From an uncultured Robinsoniella sp. (GTDB taxonomy: Bacteria; Bacillota; Clostridia; Lachnospirales; Lachnospiraceae), in the NCBI GenBank assembly GCA_900540475.1, contig UQGG01000024.1, forward strand, positions 1-64,000: DNA of 64,000 nucleotides. The letters are read 5' to 3'. Made by a program: the position numbers and the translations under genes. This document shows positions 16,676-24,387 of the stretch, piece after piece; position 1 is the stretch's first letter; every line of letters begins with the position of its first letter. Below the pieces are notes generated by a model. It did not search any database. It was not told the origin of the DNA and worked only from the letters and a program-made list of their open reading frames with translations.

Positions 16676-17089
16676 ATGAAAATGATACCAGAAGAGGTGG
16701 ATACTGTGATGTTTGCCCCCTGCGGGATGAATTGTCTGGTCTGTTACAAACATTGTTATCATAAAAAGCCATGTATGGGATGTTTAAACAGTGATCAGGG
16801 AAAGCCCGAACATTGCAGAAAATGCAAGATAAAAGATTGTGTGAAGGAAAAAGGGCTTACCTATTGTTATGAGTGTCCGCAGTATCCTTGTAAGCAAATA
16901 AAATCCCTGGAAAAAAGCTATCGTACACGTTATCATGCAAGCCTTATGGATAATAGTATGACAGTTAAAACTCTGGGCTTGGACGTGTTTATGAAACAGC
17001 AGATAGAAAAATATATCTGCCCAAAGTGTGGAGGAATTATATCCATGCATGATTTTGAATGCAGTGAATGCCAATGGAAAGCAGAATGA
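16676..17089 (+). CDS. DUF3795 cysteine-rich protein
   Basis: A 137-residue small protein with at least 14 cysteines, arranged as CGMNCLVCYKHC, CMGC, CRKCKIKDC, CYECPQYPC and a C-terminal zinc-ribbon-like CPKCGG and CSEC. The first part fits DUF3795, a family of unknown function thought to bind zinc or an Fe-S cluster. The extra C-terminal ribbon suggests a second metal site. The function cannot be given. Ribosome binding site GCAGGAGGTATAAGA fixes the start. It lies 58 bases before the DUF1801 gene on the same strand, and the two may share a transcript. Confidence 0.85.
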   Translation: MKMIPEEVDTVMFAPCGMNCLVCYKHCYHKKPCMGCLNSDQGKPEHCRKCKIKDCVKEKGLTYCYECPQYPCKQIKSLEKSYRTRYHASLMDNSMTVKTLGLDVFMKQQIEKYICPKCGGIISMHDFECSECQWKAE

Positions 17090-17147
17090 TTTTTTATTTC
17101 CTGGAGATAATGTATTACATAATAAATCCATTTTAACGGAGGGAAAT

Positions 17148-17519
17148 ATGGAAAAATTTGCGGATTATCTGGCAGCTATTCAAGATGTGGAGCAGCGTGA
17201 ACGCTTACGGGAAGTTTTAAACTGGGTTATTCAAAAGTTTCCCAATCTGGAATCTAAAATTGCATGGAATCAGCCCATGTTTACGGATCACGGGACATTT
17301 ATAATCGGATTTAGCGTTTCCAGACAGCATTTTGCTGTTTCACCGGAAGTCAAAGGAATTGAAAAGTTTTCCGATGAAATAGTAGAATCTGGTTATAGCC
17401 ATGGTAAAAATATTTTTCGGATTAAATGGGATGATCCGGTTGATTATACACTGCTGGAACGTATGATACAATTTAATATTGATGATAAAAAAGAGTGTAC
17501 AGCTTTCTGGAGAAAGTAA
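17148..17519 (+). CDS. DUF1801/YdhG-type iron chaperone-like protein
   Basis: The 123-residue protein matches the YdhG/Fra-type DUF1801 family (a fold also seen in frataxin-like Bacillus proteins). Family hallmarks are FPNLESKIAWNQPMFTDHGTFIIGFSVSRQHFAVSPEV (about residues 24-62) and the C-terminal IKWDDPVDYTLLERMIQFNI. In Bacillus a homologue has been proposed to deliver iron for heme or Fe-S assembly; here only family membership is shown. The start is the ATG preceded by AACGGAGGGAAAT; a longer frame reaching back to 17028 overlaps the previous gene and has no ribosome binding site. It is followed 46 bases later by the reductase-like gene. Confidence 0.85.
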   Translation: MEKFADYLAAIQDVEQRERLREVLNWVIQKFPNLESKIAWNQPMFTDHGTFIIGFSVSRQHFAVSPEVKGIEKFSDEIVESGYSHGKNIFRIKWDDPVDYTLLERMIQFNIDDKKECTAFWRK

Positions 17520-17565
17520 GGGGATCGGTTTATGCTGCAGGTGAAAATAAATTAGGAGGAAATGT

Positions 17566-18096
17566 ATGCGGAAAGTGATTTTATTTATAGCCATGAGTCT
17601 TGACGGCTATATTGCACAAAAAGATGGAAATGTTGACTGGCTGAGAGGACAGGAACCGGATAATGACGATATGATGACCTATCAGGAATTTATCCGGGGA
17701 ATCGACACCGCAATCATAGGGTGGAATACGTATGATCAGATCGTGACGGAACTGTCCCCGGATGAATGGATTTACAAAGACTTGACAAGCTATATCTTGA
17801 CCCACAAAGAACTTCCAGACACAGAAAATATTAAATTTGTAAATGAAAATGTCTGCGAACTAGTTGATAAATTAAGGCAGGAACCAGGAAAAGATATATG
17901 GATCTGCGGTGGAGCGACGGTCATTCAGCCCCTGATTGAAAAAGATTACATTGACAGATTCCATATTTCAGTCATTCCGGTGATTTTAGGAAATGGAATA
18001 CGCTTGTTTGAAATAACTGAAAGCACAAAACTGTTAAAATTAATTAAATCACAAAGTTATAATGGTATCACAGACGTTATCTACGAACGGAGATAA
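17566..18096 (+). CDS. Dihydrofolate reductase-family protein (RibD C-terminal-like)
   Basis: A 176-residue protein of the DHFR-like/RibD-C family. It starts RKVILFIAMSLDGYIA and continues with DWL, IGWNTYDQI and DIWICGGATVIQPLIEKDYIDRFHISVIPVILGNGIRLF. The GG-A/G-T motif near residue 110-116 is the NADPH-binding glycine loop. It would be an NAD(P)H-dependent reductase; whether it acts on dihydrofolate, a riboflavin precursor or something else is unclear. Related short proteins (YyaP, YwjB) are uncharacterised. Ribosome binding site TTAGGAGGAAATGT precedes the ATG. A compact terminator follows at once. Confidence 0.88.
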   Translation: MRKVILFIAMSLDGYIAQKDGNVDWLRGQEPDNDDMMTYQEFIRGIDTAIIGWNTYDQIVTELSPDEWIYKDLTSYILTHKELPDTENIKFVNENVCELVDKLRQEPGKDIWICGGATVIQPLIEKDYIDRFHISVIPVILGNGIRLFEITESTKLLKLIKSQSYNGITDVIYERR

Positions 18097-18114
18097 TTTG
18101 TATAATTTTAAAGG

Positions 18115-18136
18115 CATCTCTTCGGAGATGTTTTTG
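18115..18136 (+). terminator. Terminator with UUCG tetraloop
   Basis: CATCTC (18115-18120), TTCG loop, GAGATG (18125-18130), then TTTTTG. A compact rho-independent terminator with an unusually stable loop type. Confidence 0.9.
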
Positions 18137-18157
18137 TCTGTGTAATTCCTTTGCTTT

Positions 18158-18177
18158 AAAACACGCTCTAGATTAGA
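18158..18177. repeat. Partial copy of the dispersed palindromic element
   Basis: AAAACACGCTCT followed by AGATTAGAGCG resembles the terminal arm (CAAACACGCTCT) of the 39952-40011 element. Only the arm is present, and it lies just ahead of the tetR promoter. Confidence 0.4.
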
Positions 18178-18182
18178 GCGAT

Positions 18183-18211
18183 TTGACAGATTCGGTAAGT
18201 TTTGCTATACT
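18183..18211 (+). promoter_or_regulatory. Promoter of the tetR gene
   Basis: TTGACA (18183-18188) and TATACT (18206-18211) with a 17-base spacer, 49 bases ahead of the TetR start codon. A near-consensus vegetative promoter. Confidence 0.85.
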
Positions 18212-18259
18212 AAGCAGAAGATTACTGGATGAGTTGAAACTCAATGAAAGGGGCTTGTT

Positions 18260-18850
18260 ATGACAACGAGGGCGGAACAAAAAGCAAAAAGGGAAGAAGA
18301 GATCCTAATAGCAGCGTTAGAACTGTTTATTAAAAAAGGATATGCATCTACAAAAACAAGTGAAATATCAAAAACCCTAAATATAAGTGAGGGGTTGCTT
18401 TTCCACTATTTTAAGACAAAGGAAATTTTATTAGAGACTTTGGTAGATATTGCGCTCCGGGAAAGTGACAATTGGACGGATCCCAAAAATCTGGATCCCA
18501 TTGATTATTTTGAGCAAGCAGCAGAGTCTGTGCTGCGATGCCTGAAAGAAGACGAAACAGGATCAAAATTTTTTATTCTGATAGCGCAGCTGAAGCAAAG
18601 TGAAGGAATACCAAAACATATTTATGATAAGATAAAATCCAGGGAGGAAGATGCTGACAAGATAGCAGAGATTATGAGAAGAGGACAGCAGATGGGGTCA
18701 ATACGTCAGGGAGATCCTTATGCATTAACATATTTATTCAGTAACACTTTACAGTCTATTGCCGTGCAGTATGCTTTGCACAGCAAAATGCCATTTCCAG
18801 AGGTGGAATGGATAGTGGACATGTTAAGGAATCATGGAAATCAATCTTAA
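18260..18850 (+). CDS. TetR family transcriptional regulator
   Basis: A 196-residue repressor-type protein. The N-terminal helix-turn-helix is clear: EEILIAALELFIKKGYASTKTSEISKTLNISEGLLFHYFKTKEILLETL (about residues 13-61). The C-terminal ligand-binding domain is helical and divergent. It is transcribed from a near-consensus promoter and ends before a terminator at 18928-18968. The next genes on the same strand are a drug-type ABC exporter whose promoter carries two palindromic ACTCAAYGAGT sites. The likeliest role, inferred from position, is repression of that exporter with release by its substrate. The ribosome binding site GAAAGGGGCTTGTT sits ahead of the ATG. Confidence 0.92.
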   Translation: MTTRAEQKAKREEEILIAALELFIKKGYASTKTSEISKTLNISEGLLFHYFKTKEILLETLVDIALRESDNWTDPKNLDPIDYFEQAAESVLRCLKEDETGSKFFILIAQLKQSEGIPKHIYDKIKSREEDADKIAEIMRRGQQMGSIRQGDPYALTYLFSNTLQSIAVQYALHSKMPFPEVEWIVDMLRNHGNQS

Positions 18851-18927
18851 ATATAGTTCTCACTAATGCAGGTAGCATTCTCAGTAATATAGAGAATAGA
18901 GAAAATATAATACGCTTGTATATAACA

Positions 18928-18968
18928 GTCGTTTACTCTTAATAAGAGCAGGCGGCTTTATTTTTTTG
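18928..18968 (+). terminator. Terminator after tetR
   Basis: GTCGTTT and CTCTT (18928-18940) pair, with several G-U pairs, with AAGAG and AGGCGGC (18944-18956), followed by TTTATTTTTTTG. Confidence 0.75.
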
Positions 18969-19060
18969 TGTTCAGACTCATATCTATAGTTTTATCGAAA
19001 TCCATACCAAAATTTAAATCTGAATCGTATATGTATTCAACCAAAATCCCCTTTTATTTG

Positions 19061-19089
19061 TTGACATATAATTAAAGCTTTGATATACT
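19061..19089 (+). promoter_or_regulatory. Promoter of the ABC exporter operon
   Basis: TTGACA (19061-19066), 17-base spacer, TATACT (19084-19089). The palindromic operator pair begins 12 bases downstream, well placed to block transcription. Confidence 0.85.
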
Positions 19090-19101
19090 AACTAAGTATT
19101 A

Positions 19102-19127
19102 ACTCAACGAGTAAATACTCAATGAGT
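19102..19127 (+). promoter_or_regulatory. Double palindromic operator, probable TetR site
   Basis: ACTCAACGAGT (19102-19112) and ACTCAATGAGT (19117-19127) are two near-identical 11-bp palindromes with centres 15 bases apart. Flanking bases extend the symmetry to TTACTCAAYGAGTAA-like sites. They directly follow the promoter and lie in the 5' leader of the exporter operon. Confidence 0.75.
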
Positions 19128-19307
19128 AAAATATCAACAAATTTAAAAACCAGTAAATCAACAAATCAGCAAATAAAAAAAGGATACATAAGAGGAAAAA
19201 ATAGGAAAGTAAAGGAGATAACATTTTATTTACCGGATATGCCCCGTTTTAAGGAAATATTGTGCATAGTGAGACGATATGATTCAAACAAAAAGGAGGA
19301 TTAAAAA

Positions 19308-20255
19308 ATGGATAATGATGAATTTGCAATCAAGGTGAGCGGGCTTAAAAAAGCATATAAAGAAAAAGACGTGTTAAAAGGAGTCACATTTCAAGTACAA
19401 AAAGGTTCCATTTTCTGTTTGCTGGGATCTAATGGTGCCGGTAAAACAACAATGGTAAAGATCCTTGCCACATTATTGCGGATGGACAGCGGTATGGCTT
19501 TGATCGAAGGCCAGGATGTAAAAAAGGATGGGGCGAAAGTTAGAAAAAGGATTAGTCTAACTGGTCAGTTTGCTGCTGTTGATGAAATACTAACCGGACG
19601 GGAAAATCTGGAGATGGCAGCCCGTTTGTGTCATCTAAAGGATTATAAGATGCAGGCGGATAAATTGTTAAGAGATTTCCATTTGGAAGATGCTGCAGAC
19701 AAACGAACTGCCGCTTACTCCGGAGGAATGCGCAGAAGGCTGGATATTGCAATGAGTTTATTGGGGAATCCCTCTGTTATATTTTTGGATGAACCTACAA
19801 CCGGTCTGGATCCTCAAAGCAGAAATGCCATGTGGAACATCATTGAAGAATTAAAAGAAAGTGGTGTTACCATCTTTTTGACCACGCAGTATTTAGAAGA
19901 GGCGGAAGAACTTGCAGACCAGGTTGCAATTTTGCATGAGGGCGTGATTATTGCCAATGGAACTGTGGAGGAGATTAAGAAGTTATCTTCCACCGAATAC
20001 GTTATTTTTACCTTTAATCATCATGAAAGTATGCGAAAGATGATAAAAATGTTTGTTAAGGAAATCTCGGGAATAAATGAAGATGATCAAACAGTGTCAA
20101 TTGAAATAAAAGGCGGAATGAAACAAATCACAAATATCTTTACCACAATGGATCAGTACGGAATAATATCTTCTTCGTTTACACAAAAGAAAGCCACATT
20201 AGAAGATGTATTTCTGAATTTAGTGGATGGGGCAAAGGAGAATAGATATGAATAA
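19308..20255 (+). CDS. ABC exporter ATP-binding protein (DrrA-like)
   Basis: The 315-residue nucleotide-binding subunit of an ABC-2 exporter belongs to the daunorubicin-resistance DrrA-type branch. Walker A GSNGAGKTTM is at about 43-52, the Q-loop region SLTGQFAAVDEILTGRENL at about 82-100, the signature SGGMRRRLDIAMSL at about 141-154, Walker B VIFLDEPTTGLDP at about 160-172, and the switch His lies in a degenerate LTTQYLEEAEELAD (Gln at the usual His position, as in many DrrA proteins). A C-terminal accessory domain (220-315) ends with TLEDVFLNL, typical of DrrA. It works with the permease that overlaps its 3' end. The ribosome binding site AAAAAGGAGGATTAAAAA fixes the ATG. Confidence 0.93.
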   Translation: MDNDEFAIKVSGLKKAYKEKDVLKGVTFQVQKGSIFCLLGSNGAGKTTMVKILATLLRMDSGMALIEGQDVKKDGAKVRKRISLTGQFAAVDEILTGRENLEMAARLCHLKDYKMQADKLLRDFHLEDAADKRTAAYSGGMRRRLDIAMSLLGNPSVIFLDEPTTGLDPQSRNAMWNIIEELKESGVTIFLTTQYLEEAEELADQVAILHEGVIIANGTVEEIKKLSSTEYVIFTFNHHESMRKMIKMFVKEISGINEDDQTVSIEIKGGMKQITNIFTTMDQYGIISSSFTQKKATLEDVFLNLVDGAKENRYE

Positions 20256-21018
20256 AATAGCACATAGTTTAAGCGATACCCTTACAATGGTTTCCAGAAG
20301 TATGAAACATACAACCAGGCAAGTTGAAATATTGATCATGACAGCGATTCTGCCCCTGGCACAGCTTTTGATGCTGGTCTTTATCATAGGCGGTTCCATG
20401 CAGATTGGAGAATTTTCCTATCTGGATTATATCCTGCCGGGAATTTTGTTAATGTCAATCGCAAGCAGTGCATCCATGACAGCCATTTCTGTCAAGGAAG
20501 ATATGACGAAGGGAATTATGGACCGGTTTCGAACGATGGATATCGGTAAAACAGCGGTATTAAATGGTCATATGGCTGCAACACTGTTAAGATGTGCCAT
20601 TACAGCCCTGGTTGTTTTAAGTGTTGCAGTGATAATTGGATTTCGGGCAAAGGCAGGTTTGTTAGATTACCTCACAATCTTTCTGGTTGTTTTTCTATTT
20701 TCACTGATGTATACCTGGGCAGCAATTGTCTGGGGACTGTTCTGTCCCAGCCTAGAGGCAGTAAGTGCATTCACTTATATTGGAATGCTTCTTCCGTATA
20801 TCAGCTCCTGCTTTGTACCAGTTGAAAATATGCCCTCTGTCCTTCGGGTGTTTGCAAAATACCAGCCATTTACACCCCTTGCAGACAGCCTCAGAGGATT
20901 GCTTCTGGATATGGATACCGGGAATACGATTTTCATTGCAATCGCCTGGTGCCTGGGATTGCTTCTGGTATTCTATATTTGTTCATTGAAAATTTACCAT
21001 AGGAGAGCAAATAAATAG
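20248..21018 (+). CDS. ABC-2 type exporter permease (DrrB-like)
   Basis: A 256-residue membrane subunit with about six hydrophobic helices and the ABC-2 layout: an N-terminal cytoplasmic helix (TMVSRSMKHTTRQVE), TM1 about 27-48, a DYILPGILLMSIASSAS element, a middle cytoplasmic loop KEDMTKGIMDRFRTMDIGKTAVL, and a final helix after FTPLADSLRGLL. I chose the ATG preceded by CAAAGGAGAATAGAT; it overlaps the end of the ATPase gene by eight bases, which fits translational coupling. An in-frame ATG seven codons upstream has no ribosome binding site. Together they would export a lipophilic compound or antibiotic under TetR control. Confidence 0.92.
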   Translation: MNKIAHSLSDTLTMVSRSMKHTTRQVEILIMTAILPLAQLLMLVFIIGGSMQIGEFSYLDYILPGILLMSIASSASMTAISVKEDMTKGIMDRFRTMDIGKTAVLNGHMAATLLRCAITALVVLSVAVIIGFRAKAGLLDYLTIFLVVFLFSLMYTWAAIVWGLFCPSLEAVSAFTYIGMLLPYISSCFVPVENMPSVLRVFAKYQPFTPLADSLRGLLLDMDTGNTIFIAIAWCLGLLLVFYICSLKIYHRRANK

Positions 21019-21201
21019 TTTCGATGTTGAATGTGATGAGCTGATCTTCTTTTTTGAGTACAATTGATCTTTTTTATAAAGCATGTTAATATGATTAAAA
21101 AGTGCAAGAATGGTATACGAATGCGGATGTGCAGAAAATATTTAATCTGTGAATGCTGACATTCCTTTGGGCGAGCGAGAAACAGACAGGGAGGTGTGAA
21201 A

Positions 21202-21648
21202 ATGCTGATACGTGAATTGTACGAAAATGAAATGGATGGTGCCATTGATTTGGCATGGCATGTATTTTTAGAGTTTGAAGCTTTGGATTATAGTGAACAG
21301 GGTGTAAAGGAATTCTGGAAGAGTATACATGATGAGGCATATTTAAATCAGTTGCGGATTTATGGAGCTTTTGAGGATGAAAAGATCCTGGGGATTATTG
21401 CAACCCGCAATGATGGCGGGCATGTTGCTTTGTTTTTTGTAGATGGAAAATATCAGAGACAGGGAATCGGAAAGGATTTATTTGCACTTGTGTGCAAGGA
21501 TAATACAAGTGGCAGCATTACGGTCAATTCTTCGCCCTTTGCAGTTCCTGTCTATCACCATCTTGGATTTACAGATACAGATTCGGAAAAGGTTACTAAT
21601 GGATTAAGGTATACACCAATGGTTATCAATCTTAATAATCGTCTGTAA
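21202..21648 (+). CDS. GNAT family N-acetyltransferase
   Basis: A compact single-domain GNAT of 148 residues. The acetyl-CoA binding element is ALFFVDGKYQRQGIGKDLFALVC (about 79-101; Q-R-Q-G-I-G-K loop). VNSSPFAVPVYHHLGF (about 113-128) gives the later beta-bulge region with a Tyr-His-x-x-G-F signature. The substrate is unknown. The ATG lies 7 bases after GGGAGG; a GTG two codons upstream is too close to it. It is the first of three consecutive acetyltransferase genes, separated from the second by 31 bases. Confidence 0.88.
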   Translation: MLIRELYENEMDGAIDLAWHVFLEFEALDYSEQGVKEFWKSIHDEAYLNQLRIYGAFEDEKILGIIATRNDGGHVALFFVDGKYQRQGIGKDLFALVCKDNTSGSITVNSSPFAVPVYHHLGFTDTDSEKVTNGLRYTPMVINLNNRL

Positions 21649-21679
21649 ATATACATTAGAAAAGAAAGGATAGCTGAGC

Positions 21680-22273
21680 ATGATTTATCTGGAAACTGAG
21701 CGTCTTATATTAAGAGATTATGAAGAAAAAGAGGAAGACCTTTATTATCGGCTGAAAAGCGATGATAAAACCATGTATTACCTGCAGGATATTAAGCTGC
21801 ATTCTGCTGGCGATGCCAGAGAGGATTTTCAAAATATGCTGCAGGATAAGGATTCTGATAACAGGAAGTTTTATTTTCTGCACATGATGTTAAAGGAATC
21901 CCGGCAGCAGGTAGGAAGTATAGGATATACCGCTACGGATCAAACCCCGCTGGGGAAACTGGTTCATCTAGGATACTTTACATATCCCGCCTTTTGGGGA
22001 AATGGCTATACAACAGAAGCTCTAAAAAAATTACTAGAATTTGCTTTTACAAAAAATGGAGTTTACCGCGTAACTACCGGATGTCTAAAGGAGAACGGGG
22101 CATCCGAAAAGGTCATGATAAACTGCGGACTTATAAAGGAAGCGGAACACGTGGACTGGGAATGGCATGATGGAAAAATGAAAACACGCCTGGAATATCG
22201 TTTGCTGAAACACGAATGGGAGGGAATAAATGGAACTGATCATACGAAAGTGGCAGATCAAAGATGCCAATGA
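21680..22273 (+). CDS. RimJ/RimL-type N-acetyltransferase
   Basis: A 197-residue GNAT of the RimJ/RimL (Acetyltransf_3) branch: IYLETERLILRDYEEKEEDLYYRLKSDD at the N-terminus, VGSIGYTATD, HLGYFTYPAFWGNGYTTEALKKLLEFAF (about 95-122) and the late CLKENGASEKVMINCGLIKEAEH (about 134-156). The acceptor could be a protein N-terminus, an amino acid or a drug. The last 44 bases overlap the next acetyltransferase gene in another frame, so the two are probably coupled. The ribosome binding site AAGAAAGGATAGCTGAGC is moderate. Confidence 0.9.
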   Translation: MIYLETERLILRDYEEKEEDLYYRLKSDDKTMYYLQDIKLHSAGDAREDFQNMLQDKDSDNRKFYFLHMMLKESRQQVGSIGYTATDQTPLGKLVHLGYFTYPAFWGNGYTTEALKKLLEFAFTKNGVYRVTTGCLKENGASEKVMINCGLIKEAEHVDWEWHDGKMKTRLEYRLLKHEWEGINGTDHTKVADQRCQ

Positions 22274-22739
22274 ACTGGCAGCGGCACTGAACAATCAAAA
22301 AATTCAGGATAACCTGAGAGATGGAATGCCTTATCCTTATACACCAATTGATGCAAAAGAGTATATCAACGCCGTATTAGCGGCTGACCAGGACTCCACT
22401 TATGCATTTGCAATTGAAGTGGATGGACAGGTAGCGGGCAGCATTGGCGTTACGCGCTGCAGTAATATCCATTCTTTAACAGCAGAAATGGGATATTACA
22501 TTGCAGAGCCGCATTGGGGCAGGGGGATTGGGACGGAGGCTGTAAAAGAGACTTGCAGATATATTTTTGATCATACAGATATCATACGGATCTTTGCCGA
22601 ACCGTTTGCATATAATGTTCCTTCCTGCCGGGTTTTGGAAAAAGCAGGCTTTCAGTGCGAGGGCATTTTACGTAAAAATGCAGTAAAAAATGGAAAAGTA
22701 CAGGATATGAAAATGTACGCATTGATTAAGGAAACTTAA
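22230..22739 (+). CDS. RimJ/RimL-type N-acetyltransferase
   Basis: A 169-residue GNAT of the Acetyltransf_3 branch, with LIIRKWQIKDANELAAALNN, GSIGVTRCSN, EMGYYIAEPHWGRGIGTEAVKETCRYIF (about 86-113) and AYNVPSCRVLEKAGFQCEGILRKNAVKNG (about 128-156). The gene starts inside the preceding acetyltransferase gene after GGGAGGGAATAA. Its stop is six bases from the stop of the convergent MocR-type gene, and no terminator hairpin is visible between them. The three adjacent GNAT genes are related in fold but not obviously recent duplicates. Confidence 0.9.
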   Translation: MELIIRKWQIKDANELAAALNNQKIQDNLRDGMPYPYTPIDAKEYINAVLAADQDSTYAFAIEVDGQVAGSIGVTRCSNIHSLTAEMGYYIAEPHWGRGIGTEAVKETCRYIFDHTDIIRIFAEPFAYNVPSCRVLEKAGFQCEGILRKNAVKNGKVQDMKMYALIKET

Positions 22740-22745
22740 TGTACC

Positions 22746-24146
22746 TTATACGGACGCTGGTGCAAAAGACAGAAGAGATTCGTTTATAATCTGAAGCCCC
22801 CTGGCTAAATCCGCATGAGAATCCGGGGAGCAGACAGCCAGGCGGATAGCTGGAATAAGCGTGCTGTTTCCCACTAAAAACCTCTCACTGCAAAATACTT
22901 GAACACCCTTCTTTCTTAAATAAATTTCCAGTTCGTGACTATTTATAGAATTACGGAGAATTAACCATCGGAATTGGCTTCTTTGGCTGCCCCAAAGGTC
23001 ATTTCCGGCTAACAGGTTCTCCGTGATTCTATTTCTTTTTATGATCTCCGGTATTTTATCCGAAGTGATGCGTTGGGCTATACCGGTTTGAATCAATTGA
23101 GCGGCTAATTCCGTCTCGATAGGAGAGGACATAACGTTGATATTTCGAATTCCGGTGAGCAGGCTTTCCCGGAAAGCCAGTGGTGCAGCCAGAAAAGAAA
23201 TTCTGAGCCCGGCTGACAGAGAATTGGAAAGCGTGCAGATATGGATGGTATGGTCCGGTATCAATTCATACAGTGAGAGGTTTGGCTTTTCTGATAAAAA
23301 GGTATACGTACCATCTTCGATATTAATCAGGGCATATTTTTCTATCATACTGCTTAAATGGATGCGCTCATTCAGTTCCATTGTGACAGTAGTCGGATTG
23401 TGAGAATCAGGAATAACATAGATTCCTTTTATATTCTCTGTCTTGCAAATCTGTTCTAAGTATTTTAAATCCATTTTTCTGTTACGATAGGGTATGGGGA
23501 TCAGTATGATACCTAACATATTTGCAATATTTTTAATGCCCGGATATGTAAGAGAATTAGTTGCTATTTTATCTCCGTAACGAAATAGAGATGCCAATAT
23601 AACCGTTAAAGAATTCTGCAATCCGGATGTAATTAGTATATTTTTGGATTGAGCCGGAATCCCCAGTTTATGCAGCCAAATGCAGGCACTTTCTTTTTGT
23701 AGTTCACTTCCTGAAATATCTGTGTATTTTAATAGGTTATCGATATTTATCCTGGAAGGGAGCTTCTTTAGCATCTGGGTAATATACCTGTTTTGCTGGT
23801 AAAGCGGATGTGAGGCGCCCAGATTAATGCAATTGGATTCTTTGTTCTCGCTTAGCATTGGAAGATTGGCGCTTACGTCGGAAGCAACATAGGTTCCTTT
23901 GCCGATGGTGCCGCTAATTAAGCCCTTAGATTCACACAGCTTAAATGCTCTGGTAACCGTACTGAGATTAACATCCAGATAATCAGCTAATTCTCTTTGG
24001 GGAGGCAGTTTATCATTTGGCTGCAAATTTCCGGCAGCAATATCTTTTTCTAATGCAGCAGCGATAGAAAGGTACAGGGGTGTGTTTTCTCTGCTTAGTT
24101 TCGGTCTCCAGCTCATAGGATAATTTTCAAATGAATTTACCGGCAT
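22746..24146 (-). CDS. MocR-type regulator (GntR HTH + aminotransferase fold) lacking the PLP lysine
   Basis: This 466-residue fusion has a GntR winged helix (about 12-80: LYLSIAAALEKDIAAGNLQPNDKLPPQRELADYLDVNLSTVTRAFKLCESKGLI) joined to a class-I aminotransferase domain (about 105-460). MocR proteins use PLP as a sensor. The domain keeps VIPDSHNPTT and the Asp of INIEDGTY that would contact the pyridine nitrogen. The Schiff-base lysine motif, normally S-x-S-K-x-L-x-P-G-L-R, reads LSNSLSAGLR with Asn308. PLP may thus bind only non-covalently or not at all. I chose the ATG after AAAAGAGGACATACT over one 11 codons upstream. Two CATACAAT direct repeats lie at and just upstream of its 5' end. Confidence 0.9.
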   Translation of the reverse strand: MPVNSFENYPMSWRPKLSRENTPLYLSIAAALEKDIAAGNLQPNDKLPPQRELADYLDVNLSTVTRAFKLCESKGLISGTIGKGTYVASDVSANLPMLSENKESNCINLGASHPLYQQNRYITQMLKKLPSRINIDNLLKYTDISGSELQKESACIWLHKLGIPAQSKNILITSGLQNSLTVILASLFRYGDKIATNSLTYPGIKNIANMLGIILIPIPYRNRKMDLKYLEQICKTENIKGIYVIPDSHNPTTVTMELNERIHLSSMIEKYALINIEDGTYTFLSEKPNLSLYELIPDHTIHICTLSNSLSAGLRISFLAAPLAFRESLLTGIRNINVMSSPIETELAAQLIQTGIAQRITSDKIPEIIKRNRITENLLAGNDLWGSQRSQFRWLILRNSINSHELEIYLRKKGVQVFCSERFLVGNSTLIPAIRLAVCSPDSHADLARGLQIINESLLSFAPASV

Positions 24147-24176
24147 AGTATGTCCTCTTTTCAAAATATTGTTTTG

Positions 24177-24206
24177 CATACAATTTTAGCATTGAAACCA
24201 TACAAT
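24177..24206. promoter_or_regulatory. Direct repeats ahead of the MocR gene
   Basis: CATACAAT at 24177-24184 and 24199-24206, 22 bases (about two helical turns) apart. MocR/GntR regulators such as GabR and PdxR bind direct repeats at their own promoters, so this is a candidate autoregulatory site; inferred. Confidence 0.45.
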
Positions 24207-24220
24207 ATCAAGGGTTATAA

Positions 24221-24318
24221 TTTAAGAAGAGGCTGGATAGAAGCGGTTGAATAGAGCAGGCTGAATAGAGCAGGCTGAATAGTAAAAGGTGAATGGAAGA
24301 AGATGAACAGAATAGGCT
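24221..24318. repeat. 14-bp tandem repeat, six to seven units
   Basis: Consecutive 14-base units starting at 24235, 24249, 24263, 24277, 24291 and 24305 follow the pattern GAATAGAGCAGGCT. Units two and three are identical; the others differ at two to seven positions. A weaker unit (ending GAGGCT) precedes at 24221. The period is not a multiple of three and no frame is kept open, so it is non-coding. Confidence 0.85.
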
Positions 24319-24387
24319 GAAGTATATCTGGTACCGTGAATTTGTAACAGACTGTTAAATCGACCCTATAGTAAGGAGAACATAAAT

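Larger units (their letters stand above)
18851..19307. other. Intergenic region with terminator, promoter and operators
   Basis: About 457 bases between tetR and the exporter ATPase. A 60-codon open frame from 19122 begins inside the operator pair, is very Lys-rich, has no ribosome binding site and resembles no family; I do not call it a gene. The stretch from 19128 to 19290 is a long untranslated leader with nothing else recognisable. Confidence 0.55.

Noticed and set aside
19122..19304. 60-residue Lys-rich open frame ahead of the exporter operon
   Set aside because: It starts within the operator palindromes, has no ribosome binding site and no recognisable features; better explained as untranslated leader.
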